Assembly (NCBI GenBank): GCA_036003365.1
Contig: DASYSL010000156.1
Location: 1-13,342, forward strand
Direction: 5' to 3'
From: DASYSL01 sp036003365
GTDB taxonomy: Bacteria; Eisenbacteria; RBG-16-71-46; DASYSL01
Length of the DNA stretch: 13,342 bases
Position numbers and translations under genes: made by a program. Each line of letters begins with the position of its first letter. Positions within the stretch are counted from its first letter, which is position 1. This document shows, in pieces, positions 1-7,321 of this stretch. Under the pieces are notes generated by a model. That model worked only from the letters and a program-made list of their open reading frames with translations. It was not told the origin of the DNA and searched no databases.

Positions 1-570
1 GGCGATGCGCCGCACGAAGAGCTTGCGCCCGCCGCGCGAGCTCCACAGGAAGTAGAGGACGAAGGCGAAGAAGAGAATGACGAACGAGGCCACGTTGACG
101 CGCGGGGTATTGAACCATTGCGCGGTGGCGGTCACCGGCCCGAGGACCAAAGGCGTCGAGGCGCCGCCCGGGCCGAGCGCGGTGAGCTGATAGTAGACCG
201 GTGTGCCGCGTGGCGCGTCGGTATCGTCGAACCCGCCGGCCTCGGCGGAAACCGTATCGAGATTGGCGAAGGGCCCGCTGGGAGAGGTTCCCCGCGACAC
301 GATGACGCTCTGGTCGACGGCGGGAGCTTGCCACTCGAGGTGGGTCGCCTTGCCGCCGTCGTTGGGAACGTCCGACGCCTTGGCCGAGCGAATGGGTTCG
401 CCGGCCCGGCCCCGGACGCTGTCCGCCGGCGTCTGCGCGTGGGCGGAGACGGCGAAAAGCGTCAGGAATGCGATCGCGGCGGCTGTGGAGATCCGGCGCC
501 GCGGGACGGGGCGCGGCTCAGGGGGGTTGCCGGAGCAGATTGGAGAGGGGCGCGAGGCCCTCGGTCTCAT
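1..570 (-). CDS. DUF6754-type membrane protein with FN3-like domain, 5' part (runs off left edge)
   Basis: The first 190 residues are present; the C-terminus lies beyond the window. A basic, proline-rich N-terminus leads into a hydrophobic segment (about residues 28-43) ending AHAQ, which reads as a signal peptide or anchor. Residues about 75-150 look like a fibronectin type III fold (HLEWQAP, a central VIVSRG strand, then VYYQLTALGPGG). A membrane helix follows at about 159-176, then a basic stretch ending GRKLFVRRIA. From memory, the NTPRVN-helix-basic segment-RRIA order is typical of DUF6754 proteins, which continue into a longer C-terminal region with further membrane helices. The ATG at 570 is preceded by AGGAG at good spacing, and a promoter lies 90-120 nt upstream. 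Function is unknown. It lies downstream of the MutL-like and BSH-KOW genes. The family name is confident; any role with those neighbours is inference. Confidence 0.8.
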   Translation of the reverse strand, partial: MRPRASRPSPICSGNPPEPRPVPRRRISTAAAIAFLTLFAVSAHAQTPADSVRGRAGEPIRSAKASDVPNDGGKATHLEWQAPAVDQSVIVSRGTSPSGPFANLDTVSAEAGGFDDTDAPRGTPVYYQLTALGPGGASTPLVLGPVTATAQWFNTPRVNVASFVILFFAFVLYFLWSSRGGRKLFVRRIA

Positions 571-608
571 CCACGGCTCCTGCGGTTGAAAGTGGGTTCG
601 ATGCCGGT

Positions 609-639
609 GCGCCTCCAGTCCGTGGTGGACCGGAGGCGC
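609..639 (-). promoter_or_regulatory. 13-bp leader hairpin upstream of the DUF6754 gene
   Basis: Arms at 609-621 and 627-639 flank a 5-nt loop. In minus-strand RNA the arms are GCGCCTCCGGTCC and GGACTGGAGGCGC, giving 13 consecutive pairs with one G-U wobble. In plus-strand RNA the same position would be an A-C mismatch. The hairpin lies between the predicted start of transcription (about 655) and the ribosome binding site of the gene starting at 570. No T-run follows, so it is not an intrinsic terminator. It may stabilise the 5' end of the mRNA or control its translation; the role is inference. Confidence 0.55.
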
Positions 640-661
640 GCGGCGCATCAAAGCTTGAGAA

Positions 662-690
662 AGTTAATCACTGGAAACAGGATTGTCAAG
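662..690 (-). promoter_or_regulatory. sigma70-like promoter for the DUF6754 gene
   Basis: A perfect -35 box, TTGACA (690-685), is followed by a 17-nt spacer and a weaker -10 box, TAACTT (667-662). It lies in an A+T-richer patch of the 176-nt gap 571-746, in otherwise very G+C-rich DNA. The predicted start near 655 gives a leader of about 85 nt. No terminator with a T-run is seen between the end of the gene at 747 and this promoter, so the DUF6754 gene may be transcribed both by read-through and from this site. Confidence 0.6.
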
Positions 691-746
691 CGAATCGGGG
701 CCTATAAGGGCCTTTCGAGGGGCGAGCCGGGGCCTGCCGGTGACGG

Positions 747-1865
747 TCAGCCCTCGATCAGCTCGACGTTGGCGCGCGGCACCACCGACACCTTGCCGTC
801 GAACTCGGCGGCGAGGACGCGGACGTGCGCCTCGGTCTCGAGTGCCGCCAGCTCGGGCGGCAGCTCGGCCACCTTGCCGATGCGCCCGAAGAAGGGTTCG
901 CGGATGCCGCGGATGAGCGAGCCGATCTCCATGCCCAGCGAGCGGCGATCGTCGGCGCGAGCCAGGGACTCGGCGGCGAGCGGCACCACGATCTCGGGGC
1001 GCAGCACGCCGGCGCGGATCTGGGTGGCGCCCGAGACCGAGGCCGGTTTGCCGGCCAGGCCCGAGAGCAGGCGGAAGGTCCTGTCGGCCATCGGCATGTG
1101 TCCGAAGCCCTCGGTGAGGACGAGCGTCAGGCCGATGTTCTCGGTGCCGGTGATGGCCACGCCGAGGTCGTAGCCCATGAGCTCGCGCAGGTCGCGGTCG
1201 TCGAAGCCGCCGACGATCACCGCCTTCACGCCCAGCGACACGGCCTTCTTGAGCAAGTCGAACGACACGTAGGAGCCGCCGATCACGACCTTGCCGCGGA
1301 GGTCGGGCGTGAGGCGCTCGGCCGTGAGCTTCTCGCTCGGCCCGCCCACCGCCACCGCCAGCTCGCCGTTGGTCTCGCCGCCCACCCCGAAGATGCCCTG
1401 CACGAAGGCGGCAGGAGCTTCGACCACGACGCCCTCCCCTTCCATCACCTCCACCACCACGCCATCGATGTAGGCGTCGACCTCGATGGGCATCGGCGGC
1501 TCGCGCAGGATCACCTGCCCCGTCACCTCGGAGCAGCTCTCGAGCACGCCGCTGACCGGCGAGGGCACTTTGGACTCGCCGAACCCGAACATGCCCTTGC
1601 GCTTGGCGATCACGTCGCCCTTGGCGAGGGCCGCGCCGATGCTGAGCGCCAGCACCTTGGGCACATCCACCGGATCACAGCCCAGCAGATTGGCCACGTT
1701 GACCGTCTGCACGTTGCCCGGGAGGAGCGTACGGGCCACCGGGTCGTTGGCGCGCACGCGGTCGCCGCGGGCGACCAGGACCTCGCCCTTGATCGGCAAG
1801 CGGCGCTCGCGCCGGATCACCGTGTGCTCCGAGACGCGCAGGCCGGGGGTGTAGGAGTGCGCCAT
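747..1865 (-). CDS. 372-aa protein with barrel-sandwich-hybrid-like N-terminus and KOW-like C-terminus, next to MutL
   Basis: Function is not recognised, but the architecture is readable. Residues about 24-60 (LPIKGEVLVARGDRV, then PVARTLLPG) and about 98-120 (KVPSPVSGVLESCSEVTGQV) resemble the two halves of a biotinyl/lipoyl-type or RnfC-type hybrid barrel. There is no lysine in an MKM context, so it is unlikely to carry a cofactor. The middle (about 190-300) is alternating hydrophobic and glycine-rich, for example GVKAVIVGGFDD, like an alpha/beta domain. Residues about 315-372 (IREPFFGRIGKV to VVPRANVELIE) look like a KOW/SH3-like barrel. There is no signal peptide or membrane helix, so it is probably cytoplasmic. 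The ATG lies 3 nt after the MutL-like stop, with AAGGAG inside the end of that gene, so the two are co-translated. It may be a scaffold between the ATPase and the membrane protein; that is inference. Confidence 0.75.
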   Translation of the reverse strand: MAHSYTPGLRVSEHTVIRRERRLPIKGEVLVARGDRVRANDPVARTLLPGNVQTVNVANLLGCDPVDVPKVLALSIGAALAKGDVIAKRKGMFGFGESKVPSPVSGVLESCSEVTGQVILREPPMPIEVDAYIDGVVVEVMEGEGVVVEAPAAFVQGIFGVGGETNGELAVAVGGPSEKLTAERLTPDLRGKVVIGGSYVSFDLLKKAVSLGVKAVIVGGFDDRDLRELMGYDLGVAITGTENIGLTLVLTEGFGHMPMADRTFRLLSGLAGKPASVSGATQIRAGVLRPEIVVPLAAESLARADDRRSLGMEIGSLIRGIREPFFGRIGKVAELPPELAALETEAHVRVLAAEFDGKVSVVPRANVELIEG

Positions 1866-1868
1866 TCT

Positions 1869-3713
1869 CTAGAGCTCCTTGGGATAGATGCCGAGCGTCT
1901 TGTTCCACATCCTCAGACGTTCGATCCGCTTCTTGGGATCGGCCGGCAGCTCGAAGGGCTGACGACCGCGAGCGTCGATGACGAGCCCCACGACGCCGCC
2001 ACGCACCTCGCGCGTGACCGGCTTGCCCTTGCCAGCCCCGAGATCGAACCCGCGCTCGGGATCGGCGGTCACCTTGACGCGCGCCTCGCCGTCTTCCGGC
2101 AAGGGCAGGAGCGCCATGTCGCCGTAGCGCACCTCGGCTTCCTTGACACCGTCCGGCCCCTCGACGCGCACCTTGAGGCACGACTGCCCTTCCTTGCCGC
2201 GCCCCACCGGCGCGATCACGGTGCCGAGGCGAATGAGGCAGTCGCGGTCGAACACCTCGGCCGCCGCCTGCTCGTGCACCGTGGACAGGACGCCGAGCTG
2301 CGGCATCATGAAGATCGAGTCCACGGCCAGCTCGGTGAAGCCCTCGGGCAGGAAGGCGTCGATCATCATGAGCGCCGACTGCACGCGGCGCGGCGCGTGC
2401 GACAGCACGCCGCCCGATCCCACCAGAAGATCGAGGTGCGCGAGATTGACCAGCGTCGCGCCGGAATGGGTCTGGGCGAAGGTGTCGGAGATGGTGCGCT
2501 CCTGCTGCACGCCCTTGAGCCCCACCGCCAGCGATTTGTGCTGCTCGAAGGCGAGCCGGAGTGCTTCGCGCGAGATCGCCTGCTCGATGGCCAGCTCCTC
2601 CAGCGTCTGCGGGATGGTGGTCGGCCGGATCATCTTGTTCTTGATGCGATTGCGCAGGTCGCGCTCATCGACGTCGAACGGCACCCAGCGCAGGATGTTG
2701 GGCAGGCCGGCCTCGGCCATCACGTTGGAGATCGAGTAGGACATGCCGAGGTTGGCGCTCACGGTGCGGTTGAAGACATCCTGGAAGACCGAGAACACGT
2801 CGGTAGTGGCGCCGCCGATGTCGACGCCGATCACCGTGATGCCCTCGCGCTTGGCGATCTTCTCGATGATGAGCCCGACCGCGCCCGGCGTTGGCATGAC
2901 GGGCACGTGGGTCCACGACAGGAGCTTGGGATAGCCCGGCGCGTGCTGCATCACGTGCTCCATGAAGAGCTCGTGGATCTCCTGACGCGCCGGCCCGAGA
3001 TTCTCGTGCTCGAGCGTGGGACGCAAATTGTCGGTGACGCTGAGGGCCACGTGCGGGCCCAGGCGCTCCTCGACGAGATGGCGCGCGTCCTTGTTGCCGG
3101 CGTAGACCACGGGCAAGGAGAACTGGCTGCCCAGGCGCGCCTTGGGATCGGCCGCCACCAGGAGCTCGGCCAGCTCGACCACGTGCGCCACCGTGCCGCC
3201 GTCGACCCCGCCCGAGAGCAGGATCATGTCGGGTCGAAGGCTGCGGATGCGCTGGATCTTCTCGTGCGGACGGCGGCCGTCGTTGGCCGCGATCACATCC
3301 ATGACGATGGCGCCGGCGCCCAGGGCGGCGCGCTGCGCGCTCTCGCCCGTCATCGACTTGACCACGCCCGAGACCATCATCTGCAGTCCGCCGCCGGCGC
3401 TCGAGGTCGAGAGATAGAGATCGACGCCGCGATCGCCTTCCTGCGGCGTGATGATGCGGTCGCCGTCCAGGAGGGTGCGCCCGCACAGCTCCTCGACTTC
3501 CTTGACGGCGTTGAGCACGCCGCGCGTCACGTCCTCGAACGGCGCCTCCACGGTGGTCGGCGCCTCGCCGCGCACCACCAGGCGGTAATGGCCGTCCTTC
3601 TGCTCGATCAGGATGGCCTTGGTCGTGGTCGAGCCACAGTCGGTCGCCAGGATGGAGCGCACCCGGCTGTCGAGCATCACGGGCGGAGCGCCATTCGCTT
3701 TCTTCTCGATCAT
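1869..3713 (-). CDS. MutL-family (glutamate mutase L-like) ASKHA ATPase
   Basis: This 614-aa protein is a member of the MutL family of the actin/HSP70/sugar kinase fold, not the DNA mismatch-repair MutL. Phosphate-1 motif: ATDCGSTTTKA (residues 23-33). Phosphate-2 motif: VIGVDIGGATTDV (294-306). A probable adenosine-binding loop is GSGGVLSHAPR (432-442). LLSGGVDGG (165-173) is also typical. In clostridia mutL lies between the two glutamate mutase subunit genes and is thought to help adenosylcobalamin mutases, but its reaction is not established. This protein is longer than I recall for the clostridial one (about 460 aa); the last 120 or so residues form a beta-rich extension. No mutase subunit is in the window. 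The start was placed at 3713 because AAGGA precedes that ATG and the 104-aa gene overlaps it by 4 nt (ATGA). Longer in-frame starts lack a conserved extension. The family is confident; the client is unknown. Confidence 0.9.
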   Translation of the reverse strand: MIEKKANGAPPVMLDSRVRSILATDCGSTTTKAILIEQKDGHYRLVVRGEAPTTVEAPFEDVTRGVLNAVKEVEELCGRTLLDGDRIITPQEGDRGVDLYLSTSSAGGGLQMMVSGVVKSMTGESAQRAALGAGAIVMDVIAANDGRRPHEKIQRIRSLRPDMILLSGGVDGGTVAHVVELAELLVAADPKARLGSQFSLPVVYAGNKDARHLVEERLGPHVALSVTDNLRPTLEHENLGPARQEIHELFMEHVMQHAPGYPKLLSWTHVPVMPTPGAVGLIIEKIAKREGITVIGVDIGGATTDVFSVFQDVFNRTVSANLGMSYSISNVMAEAGLPNILRWVPFDVDERDLRNRIKNKMIRPTTIPQTLEELAIEQAISREALRLAFEQHKSLAVGLKGVQQERTISDTFAQTHSGATLVNLAHLDLLVGSGGVLSHAPRRVQSALMMIDAFLPEGFTELAVDSIFMMPQLGVLSTVHEQAAAEVFDRDCLIRLGTVIAPVGRGKEGQSCLKVRVEGPDGVKEAEVRYGDMALLPLPEDGEARVKVTADPERGFDLGAGKGKPVTREVRGGVVGLVIDARGRQPFELPADPKKRIERLRMWNKTLGIYPKEL

Positions 3714-4024
3714 GATTCCTTCTCGCGGCGCGCGCGCCGGGCTTCCTTCTCCCGCGCCTCGCGCGCGTCCGCCTCGGCTTCGATGAGCCGGGTCAAGCGT
3801 TCCAGATTCTCGCGATCCGCCATCAATTCGGTGAAGCGCTCGTACTGCGTCCACGGGAAGATCGCCTGGGCGAAGGGCTGGAAGAACACCATCGCCTGCG
3901 AGCCCACGAAGCTGAGCGGCCTCACGGTCTCGAGGAACAGAACCGCCGGCATTTCCATGTGCAGGCGTGCCACGCGCTCGGCGACTTTGACGAGCAGTGC
4001 CTCGTCCTCTTCGCGGAGCGTCAT
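3710..4024 (-). CDS. 104-aa conserved-looking small protein upstream of MutL-like gene
   Basis: The protein has three parts: an acidic helix (1-24, starting MTLREEDEALLVKV), a hydrophobic core (about 26-60) containing the striking run RPLSFVGSQAMVFFQPF followed by IFPW, and a long Glu/Arg/Ala-rich helix (about 62-104) that could form a coiled coil. It has no signal peptide; the core is too interrupted by charge and proline to call a membrane helix, but it could lie on a membrane. Both ends overlap neighbours by 4 nt (ATGA at 4021-4024 and 3710-3713), so translation is coupled to the PH-like protein upstream and the MutL-like ATPase downstream. I recall similar short proteins beside mutL-like genes in other lineages but know no family name. 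A partner or adaptor of the ATPase is plausible; that is inference. Confidence 0.8.
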   Translation of the reverse strand: MTLREEDEALLVKVAERVARLHMEMPAVLFLETVRPLSFVGSQAMVFFQPFAQAIFPWTQYERFTELMADRENLERLTRLIEAEADAREAREKEARRARREKES

Positions 4025-4467
4025 CGCGCCACGCCCTCGGCGCCGATCGCGCCGACGAGCTTGCCCAGCACCTGCTCGCGCAGTGGCTCCTCGGGCAGGA
4101 AGAGCGACATCCCGCCCGACCACCGGGCCGGCCCCTTGCCCGCGAAGCGCAGCACCGCGATGCGCCGGTTGGGCGTGAGCCGCCAGGCCGCGAAGCGCGG
4201 CCATAGGAGCCGCTTGGACGAGAGCCACGAGCGCCGCGTGATTCCCTGGCTGTCGAGCCGGTAATGCACCGGCACGGTGAGCGGCGAGAGCACGTACGCC
4301 GCCGCCACCCCCACGAGCCCCGTCCAGATCCAATCCCGGGCGATCGCCGCGGCGTACGTTCCCAGCGCCACGAAGAGGAGGGCCACCAAGACGATCGCGG
4401 CCGTCGATCCTCGCCAGGGCTCGGAGCGCCATTCGATCGCGCCCCGGCTCAGCTCTTCTCCGGCCAC
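4021..4467 (-). CDS. two-helix membrane protein with PH-like (bPH/DUF304-type) C-terminal domain
   Basis: About 148 aa. Two hydrophobic segments (about 22-42 and 47-65) are followed by a soluble tail (66-148) of short beta-strands: VHYRLDSQGITRR, then LLWPRFAAWRLTPNR, then IAVLRF. Two helices followed by a strand whose sequence resembles Y-x-L-x-x-x-G-I are the usual look of small bacterial PH-like membrane proteins (YdbT/DUF304 or YcxB kinds). Predicted site: inner membrane, tail in the cytoplasm. The start is uncertain. GTG at 4467 overlaps the gcvPB end by 19 nt and has only a weak ribosome binding site; there is no in-frame ATG before the first helix, and a rare start nearer 4440 (ATC or CTG) is possible. 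The stop overlaps the next gene's ATG by 4 nt. Its presence directly after gcvPB is unusual. Function unknown. Confidence 0.72.
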   Translation of the reverse strand: MAGEELSRGAIEWRSEPWRGSTAAIVLVALLFVALGTYAAAIARDWIWTGLVGVAAAYVLSPLTVPVHYRLDSQGITRRSWLSSKRLLWPRFAAWRLTPNRRIAVLRFAGKGPARWSGGMSLFLPEEPLREQVLGKLVGAIGAEGVAR

Positions 4468-5951
4468 TCCCACGTCAGCTTGAGCTCGCGCGCCGCGCGG
4501 CCCTCGTCGAGCCGCGACACGGGCGTGGTGAAGGGCGCGTGCTTGAGCGTCTCCGGCTCCTCGGCGGCTTCGCGCGCGATGCGCTTCATGGCGTCCGCGA
4601 AGTGGTCGAGATTGTGGAGCGTCTCGGTCTCCGTGGGCTCGATCATGAGCGCTTCCTCGACGATGAGCGGGAAATACACCGTGGGTGCGTGCACGCCGAA
4701 GTCGAGCAGGCGCTTGGCCACGTCGAGCGTGCGCACGCCGTGCTTGCGCAGGTTGCGCCCCGACATCACGAACTCGTGCATGCAGGGGCGGTCGAACGGC
4801 AGCTCGAAGAGGCCGCGCAGCTTCTCCTTCAGGTAGTTGGCGTTGAGGATGGCCTCGCGGCTCACCTCGGAGAGACCCTCGGGCCCCAGGCTCAGCAAGT
4901 ACGTGTACGTGCGCACCAGGACGCCGAAGTTGCCGTAGAAGCCGTGCACGCGCCCCACCGAGCGCGGGCGGTCGAAGTCGAAGGCGTAGCTGCCGCCCTT
5001 GTCCACCACCACCGGCACCGGGAGGTACGGCTCCAGCTCCTCGCTCACCAGAACCGGCCCGGCGCCCGGCCCGCCGCCGCCATGCGGCTGCGAGAAGGTC
5101 TTGTGCAGGTTCAGGTGGCCGAGGTCGAAGCCGACCTGGCGCGGCTTCACGAGCCCGACCAGAGCGTTGAAGTTGGCGCCGTCGAGATAGAGGTAGGCGC
5201 CCGCCTCGTGCACCTTGTCGGCGATCTCCCGGATCCGCGGCTCGAAGAGCCCGAGCGTGTTGGGCAGCGTGACCATGACCGCGGCGGTCTCGTCGGAGAG
5301 GGCCTCGGCGAGGGCGCGCGCGTCGATGAGCCCCTGCTCCGACTTGATCGAGCGCACCGACCACCCGACCTCGTGCGCCGTAGCCGGATTGGTGCCGTGC
5401 GCCGAGTCGGGAACGATGACCACCTTGCGGCGGTCGCCCTGCCCCTTGTCGCGATGACGGGCGCGCACCATGAGCATGCCCGTCATCTCTCCCTGGGCGC
5501 CGGCCGCCGGCTGTAGCGTGGCGGCGGCGAAGCCCGTGATCTCGCACAGCAGCTTGGAAACCACGTGCGTGAGCGCGAGCGCGCCCTGCGACGCCTCCTC
5601 GGGAGACAGCGGATGCAGCTCGGAGAAGCCGGGCAAGGCGGCCATCTCGTCGTTGATCTTCGGGTTGTGCTTCATGGTGCACGAGCCGAGAGGATAGAAG
5701 CCGGCGTCGAGGTGGAAGTTCAAGGTCGAGAGCCGCGTGAAATGGCGGATGACCTCGGGCTCGCTGACCTCGGGGAGGCGCGCCGGACGCTGGCGCACGG
5801 CCCACGACGGAATCGCGCGCGCCATCTTGGTCTCGGGCACGTCGCTCGCCGGCAGTCGCACCCCGCGGTGGCCTTCGCGCGACAGCTCGCAGAGAAGCGG
5901 CTCGACGATCTCGCCCTCGCCCATCACGGGCACTTCGCGTGTCTCGCTCAT
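4449..5951 (-). CDS. gcvPB: glycine dehydrogenase (decarboxylating), subunit 2
   Basis: The C-terminal half of the split P-protein, 500 aa, as expected for the two-subunit form. With GcvPA it decarboxylates glycine on pyridoxal phosphate and passes the aminomethyl group to the lipoyl arm of GcvH. The PLP lysine is K284 in HLNLHKTFSQPHGGGGPG; D257 in YLYLDGAN would contact the PLP ring nitrogen. Other family blocks are FYPLGSCTMKHNPK (85-98), QPAAGAQGEMTG (147-158) and PDSAHGTNPATA (181-192). The start at 5951 is set by the ATGA overlap with the gcvPA stop, with GGAGG upstream. It is the fourth gene of the gcv set; its own end is overlapped by a membrane-protein gene rather than by another metabolic gene. 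Confidence 0.97.
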   Translation of the reverse strand: MSETREVPVMGEGEIVEPLLCELSREGHRGVRLPASDVPETKMARAIPSWAVRQRPARLPEVSEPEVIRHFTRLSTLNFHLDAGFYPLGSCTMKHNPKINDEMAALPGFSELHPLSPEEASQGALALTHVVSKLLCEITGFAAATLQPAAGAQGEMTGMLMVRARHRDKGQGDRRKVVIVPDSAHGTNPATAHEVGWSVRSIKSEQGLIDARALAEALSDETAAVMVTLPNTLGLFEPRIREIADKVHEAGAYLYLDGANFNALVGLVKPRQVGFDLGHLNLHKTFSQPHGGGGPGAGPVLVSEELEPYLPVPVVVDKGGSYAFDFDRPRSVGRVHGFYGNFGVLVRTYTYLLSLGPEGLSEVSREAILNANYLKEKLRGLFELPFDRPCMHEFVMSGRNLRKHGVRTLDVAKRLLDFGVHAPTVYFPLIVEEALMIEPTETETLHNLDHFADAMKRIAREAAEEPETLKHAPFTTPVSRLDEGRAARELKLTWEWPEKS

Positions 5952-7321
5952 CGGGCGGCGACCTCCGGCACGCGGCCCTGGGCGCGCACGGCCTCGGCCA
6001 TGACCCGTGCCCAGCGATCGATCTCGGCCTTGGTGCGCTTCTCGGTGACCGCGACCAGCAGGTGGCGCGACCACGCCGCATCGAAGCGCCCGAGATCCAC
6101 GCCCACGAGCACGCCGCGCTCGTGGCCAAAGTGGCACACCTGTGCCGCCGGCACCGGCAGCTCGAGCACGAACTCGCGGAAGTAGGGCGCCTCGTAGGCC
6201 AGCGAGAGGCCGGCCTCTTCCTTGGCGCGCTGGGCGGCGTAGTGCGTTTTCTGGAAGCACAGGTCGGCCACCTGGCGCATGCCTTCCTTGCCGAGGAGCG
6301 CCAAGTACACGGTGGCGCACAGAGCGAGCAGCCCCTGATTGGTGCAGATGTTCGACGTCGCCTTCTCGCGGCGGATGTGCTGCTCGCGCGTCTGCAGGGT
6401 GAGGACGAAGCCGCGGCGGCCCTTGTCATCGACCGTCTGGCCGGCGAGGCGGCCGGGCATGCGGCGCACCAGCTCTTTCTTGCAGGCGAAGAAGCCCACC
6501 GCCGGCCCGCCGAAGGAGATGGGCACGCCGAGCGGCTGCCCTTCGCCCACGCACACGTCGGCGCCCCACTCGCCGGGCGGCGTGAGCTGGGCGAGCGACA
6601 GGGGCTCGGCGCACACGATGGCGAGGGCACCCGCGTCGTGCGCGCGCTGACACAGTGCCGGCAACGCATCGTCGACGATGCCGAAGAAGTTGGGATAGGC
6701 GAGAACCAGTGCGGCGGTGTCGCCGTTCAGCTCGCGCGCCACACGGTCGGCGTCGGCGCGGCCGTTGACCGCCGGCAAGACGACCACGTGGTCCGCGCCC
6801 GCGATCGTGCGCACCACCTGCGCGTAGTTCGGATTCAGGCCGCCGGCGATCACCACGCGGGGCCGCCCGGTGTGGGCGCGCGCCAGGAGACACGCCTCGG
6901 CCACCGCCGAGCCGCCGTCGTAGAGCGACGCGTTGGCCACGTCGAGGCCGGTCAGCTCGGCGATCATCGACTGAAACTCGAAGATCACCGACAGCGTGCC
7001 CTGCGCGACCTCCGGCTGGTACGGCGTGTAGCAGGTGAGGAACTCGGAGCGGAACACGAGCCGCGGCAGAGCCGACGGAATGTAGTGGTCGTACATGCCG
7101 CCGCCGAGAAAACCGATGGCGCCGCGCGCCGCGTCGTTGCGCGAGGCGATCTCGCCCACGTGCGCGCGGATCTCGAGCTCGGAGAGCGGGCCGGGCACCG
7201 CCAGCGGCCCCTTCTCCACGATGCCTGGTGGCAGGTCGCGCAGGAGCTCCTCGAAGCTCGTGATGCCGAGAGTCTCGAGCATCCGCTTCCGCTCGGCTTC
7301 CGAGCGGCCGACGTAGCTCAT
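5948..7321 (-). CDS. gcvPA: glycine dehydrogenase (decarboxylating), subunit 1
   Basis: The N-terminal half of the split P-protein, 457 aa. Family blocks are visible: FLGGGMYDHYIPS (71-83), TPYQPEVAQGTLSVIFEFQ (99-117), NASLYDGGSA (130-139), and further on QTREQHIRREKATSNICTNQ split by the usual spacing. This subunit lacks the PLP lysine, which is in GcvPB, and forms the other half of the heterotetramer. ATG at 7321 overlaps the gcvH stop (ATGA) and has GGAAG upstream; a longer in-frame extension only reads back into gcvH. The split P-protein is the form common in Firmicutes, archaea, thermophiles and many candidate phyla, whereas Proteobacteria of the E. coli type have one fused GcvP. Confidence 0.97.
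   Translation of the reverse strand: MSYVGRSEAERKRMLETLGITSFEELLRDLPPGIVEKGPLAVPGPLSELEIRAHVGEIASRNDAARGAIGFLGGGMYDHYIPSALPRLVFRSEFLTCYTPYQPEVAQGTLSVIFEFQSMIAELTGLDVANASLYDGGSAVAEACLLARAHTGRPRVVIAGGLNPNYAQVVRTIAGADHVVVLPAVNGRADADRVARELNGDTAALVLAYPNFFGIVDDALPALCQRAHDAGALAIVCAEPLSLAQLTPPGEWGADVCVGEGQPLGVPISFGGPAVGFFACKKELVRRMPGRLAGQTVDDKGRRGFVLTLQTREQHIRREKATSNICTNQGLLALCATVYLALLGKEGMRQVADLCFQKTHYAAQRAKEEAGLSLAYEAPYFREFVLELPVPAAQVCHFGHERGVLVGVDLGRFDAAWSRHLLVAVTEKRTKAEIDRWARVMAEAVRAQGRVPEVAAR

Noticed and set aside
1..570. Separate plus-strand genes at 118-1173 and 203-589.
   Set aside because: The minus strand encodes a signal peptide, FN3-like domain and membrane helix with a good ribosome binding site; the plus-strand frames have none of these.
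694..712. Hairpin GGCC/GGCC around CTTATA after the BSH-KOW gene as a terminator.
   Set aside because: The stem is only 4 bp and has no T-run on the minus strand.
1869..3713. Assignment to DNA mismatch-repair MutL.
   Set aside because: The motifs are of the ASKHA (HSP70/actin) ATPase type, not GHKL; only the gene name is shared.
825..4178. A very long open frame on the plus strand (more than 1100 codons), antisense to the BSH-KOW and MutL-like genes.
   Set aside because: The translation is rich in His, Arg, Ala, Asp and Gly with no domain. It mirrors the codon bias of the minus-strand genes; G+C-rich DNA rarely has stops in that frame.
4021..6669. A long minus-strand frame of 882 codons spanning gcvPB.
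   Set aside because: Only its last 148 codons code (the PH-like protein). The rest is the out-of-frame shadow of gcvPA and gcvPB, Arg/Ala/Pro-rich without motifs.
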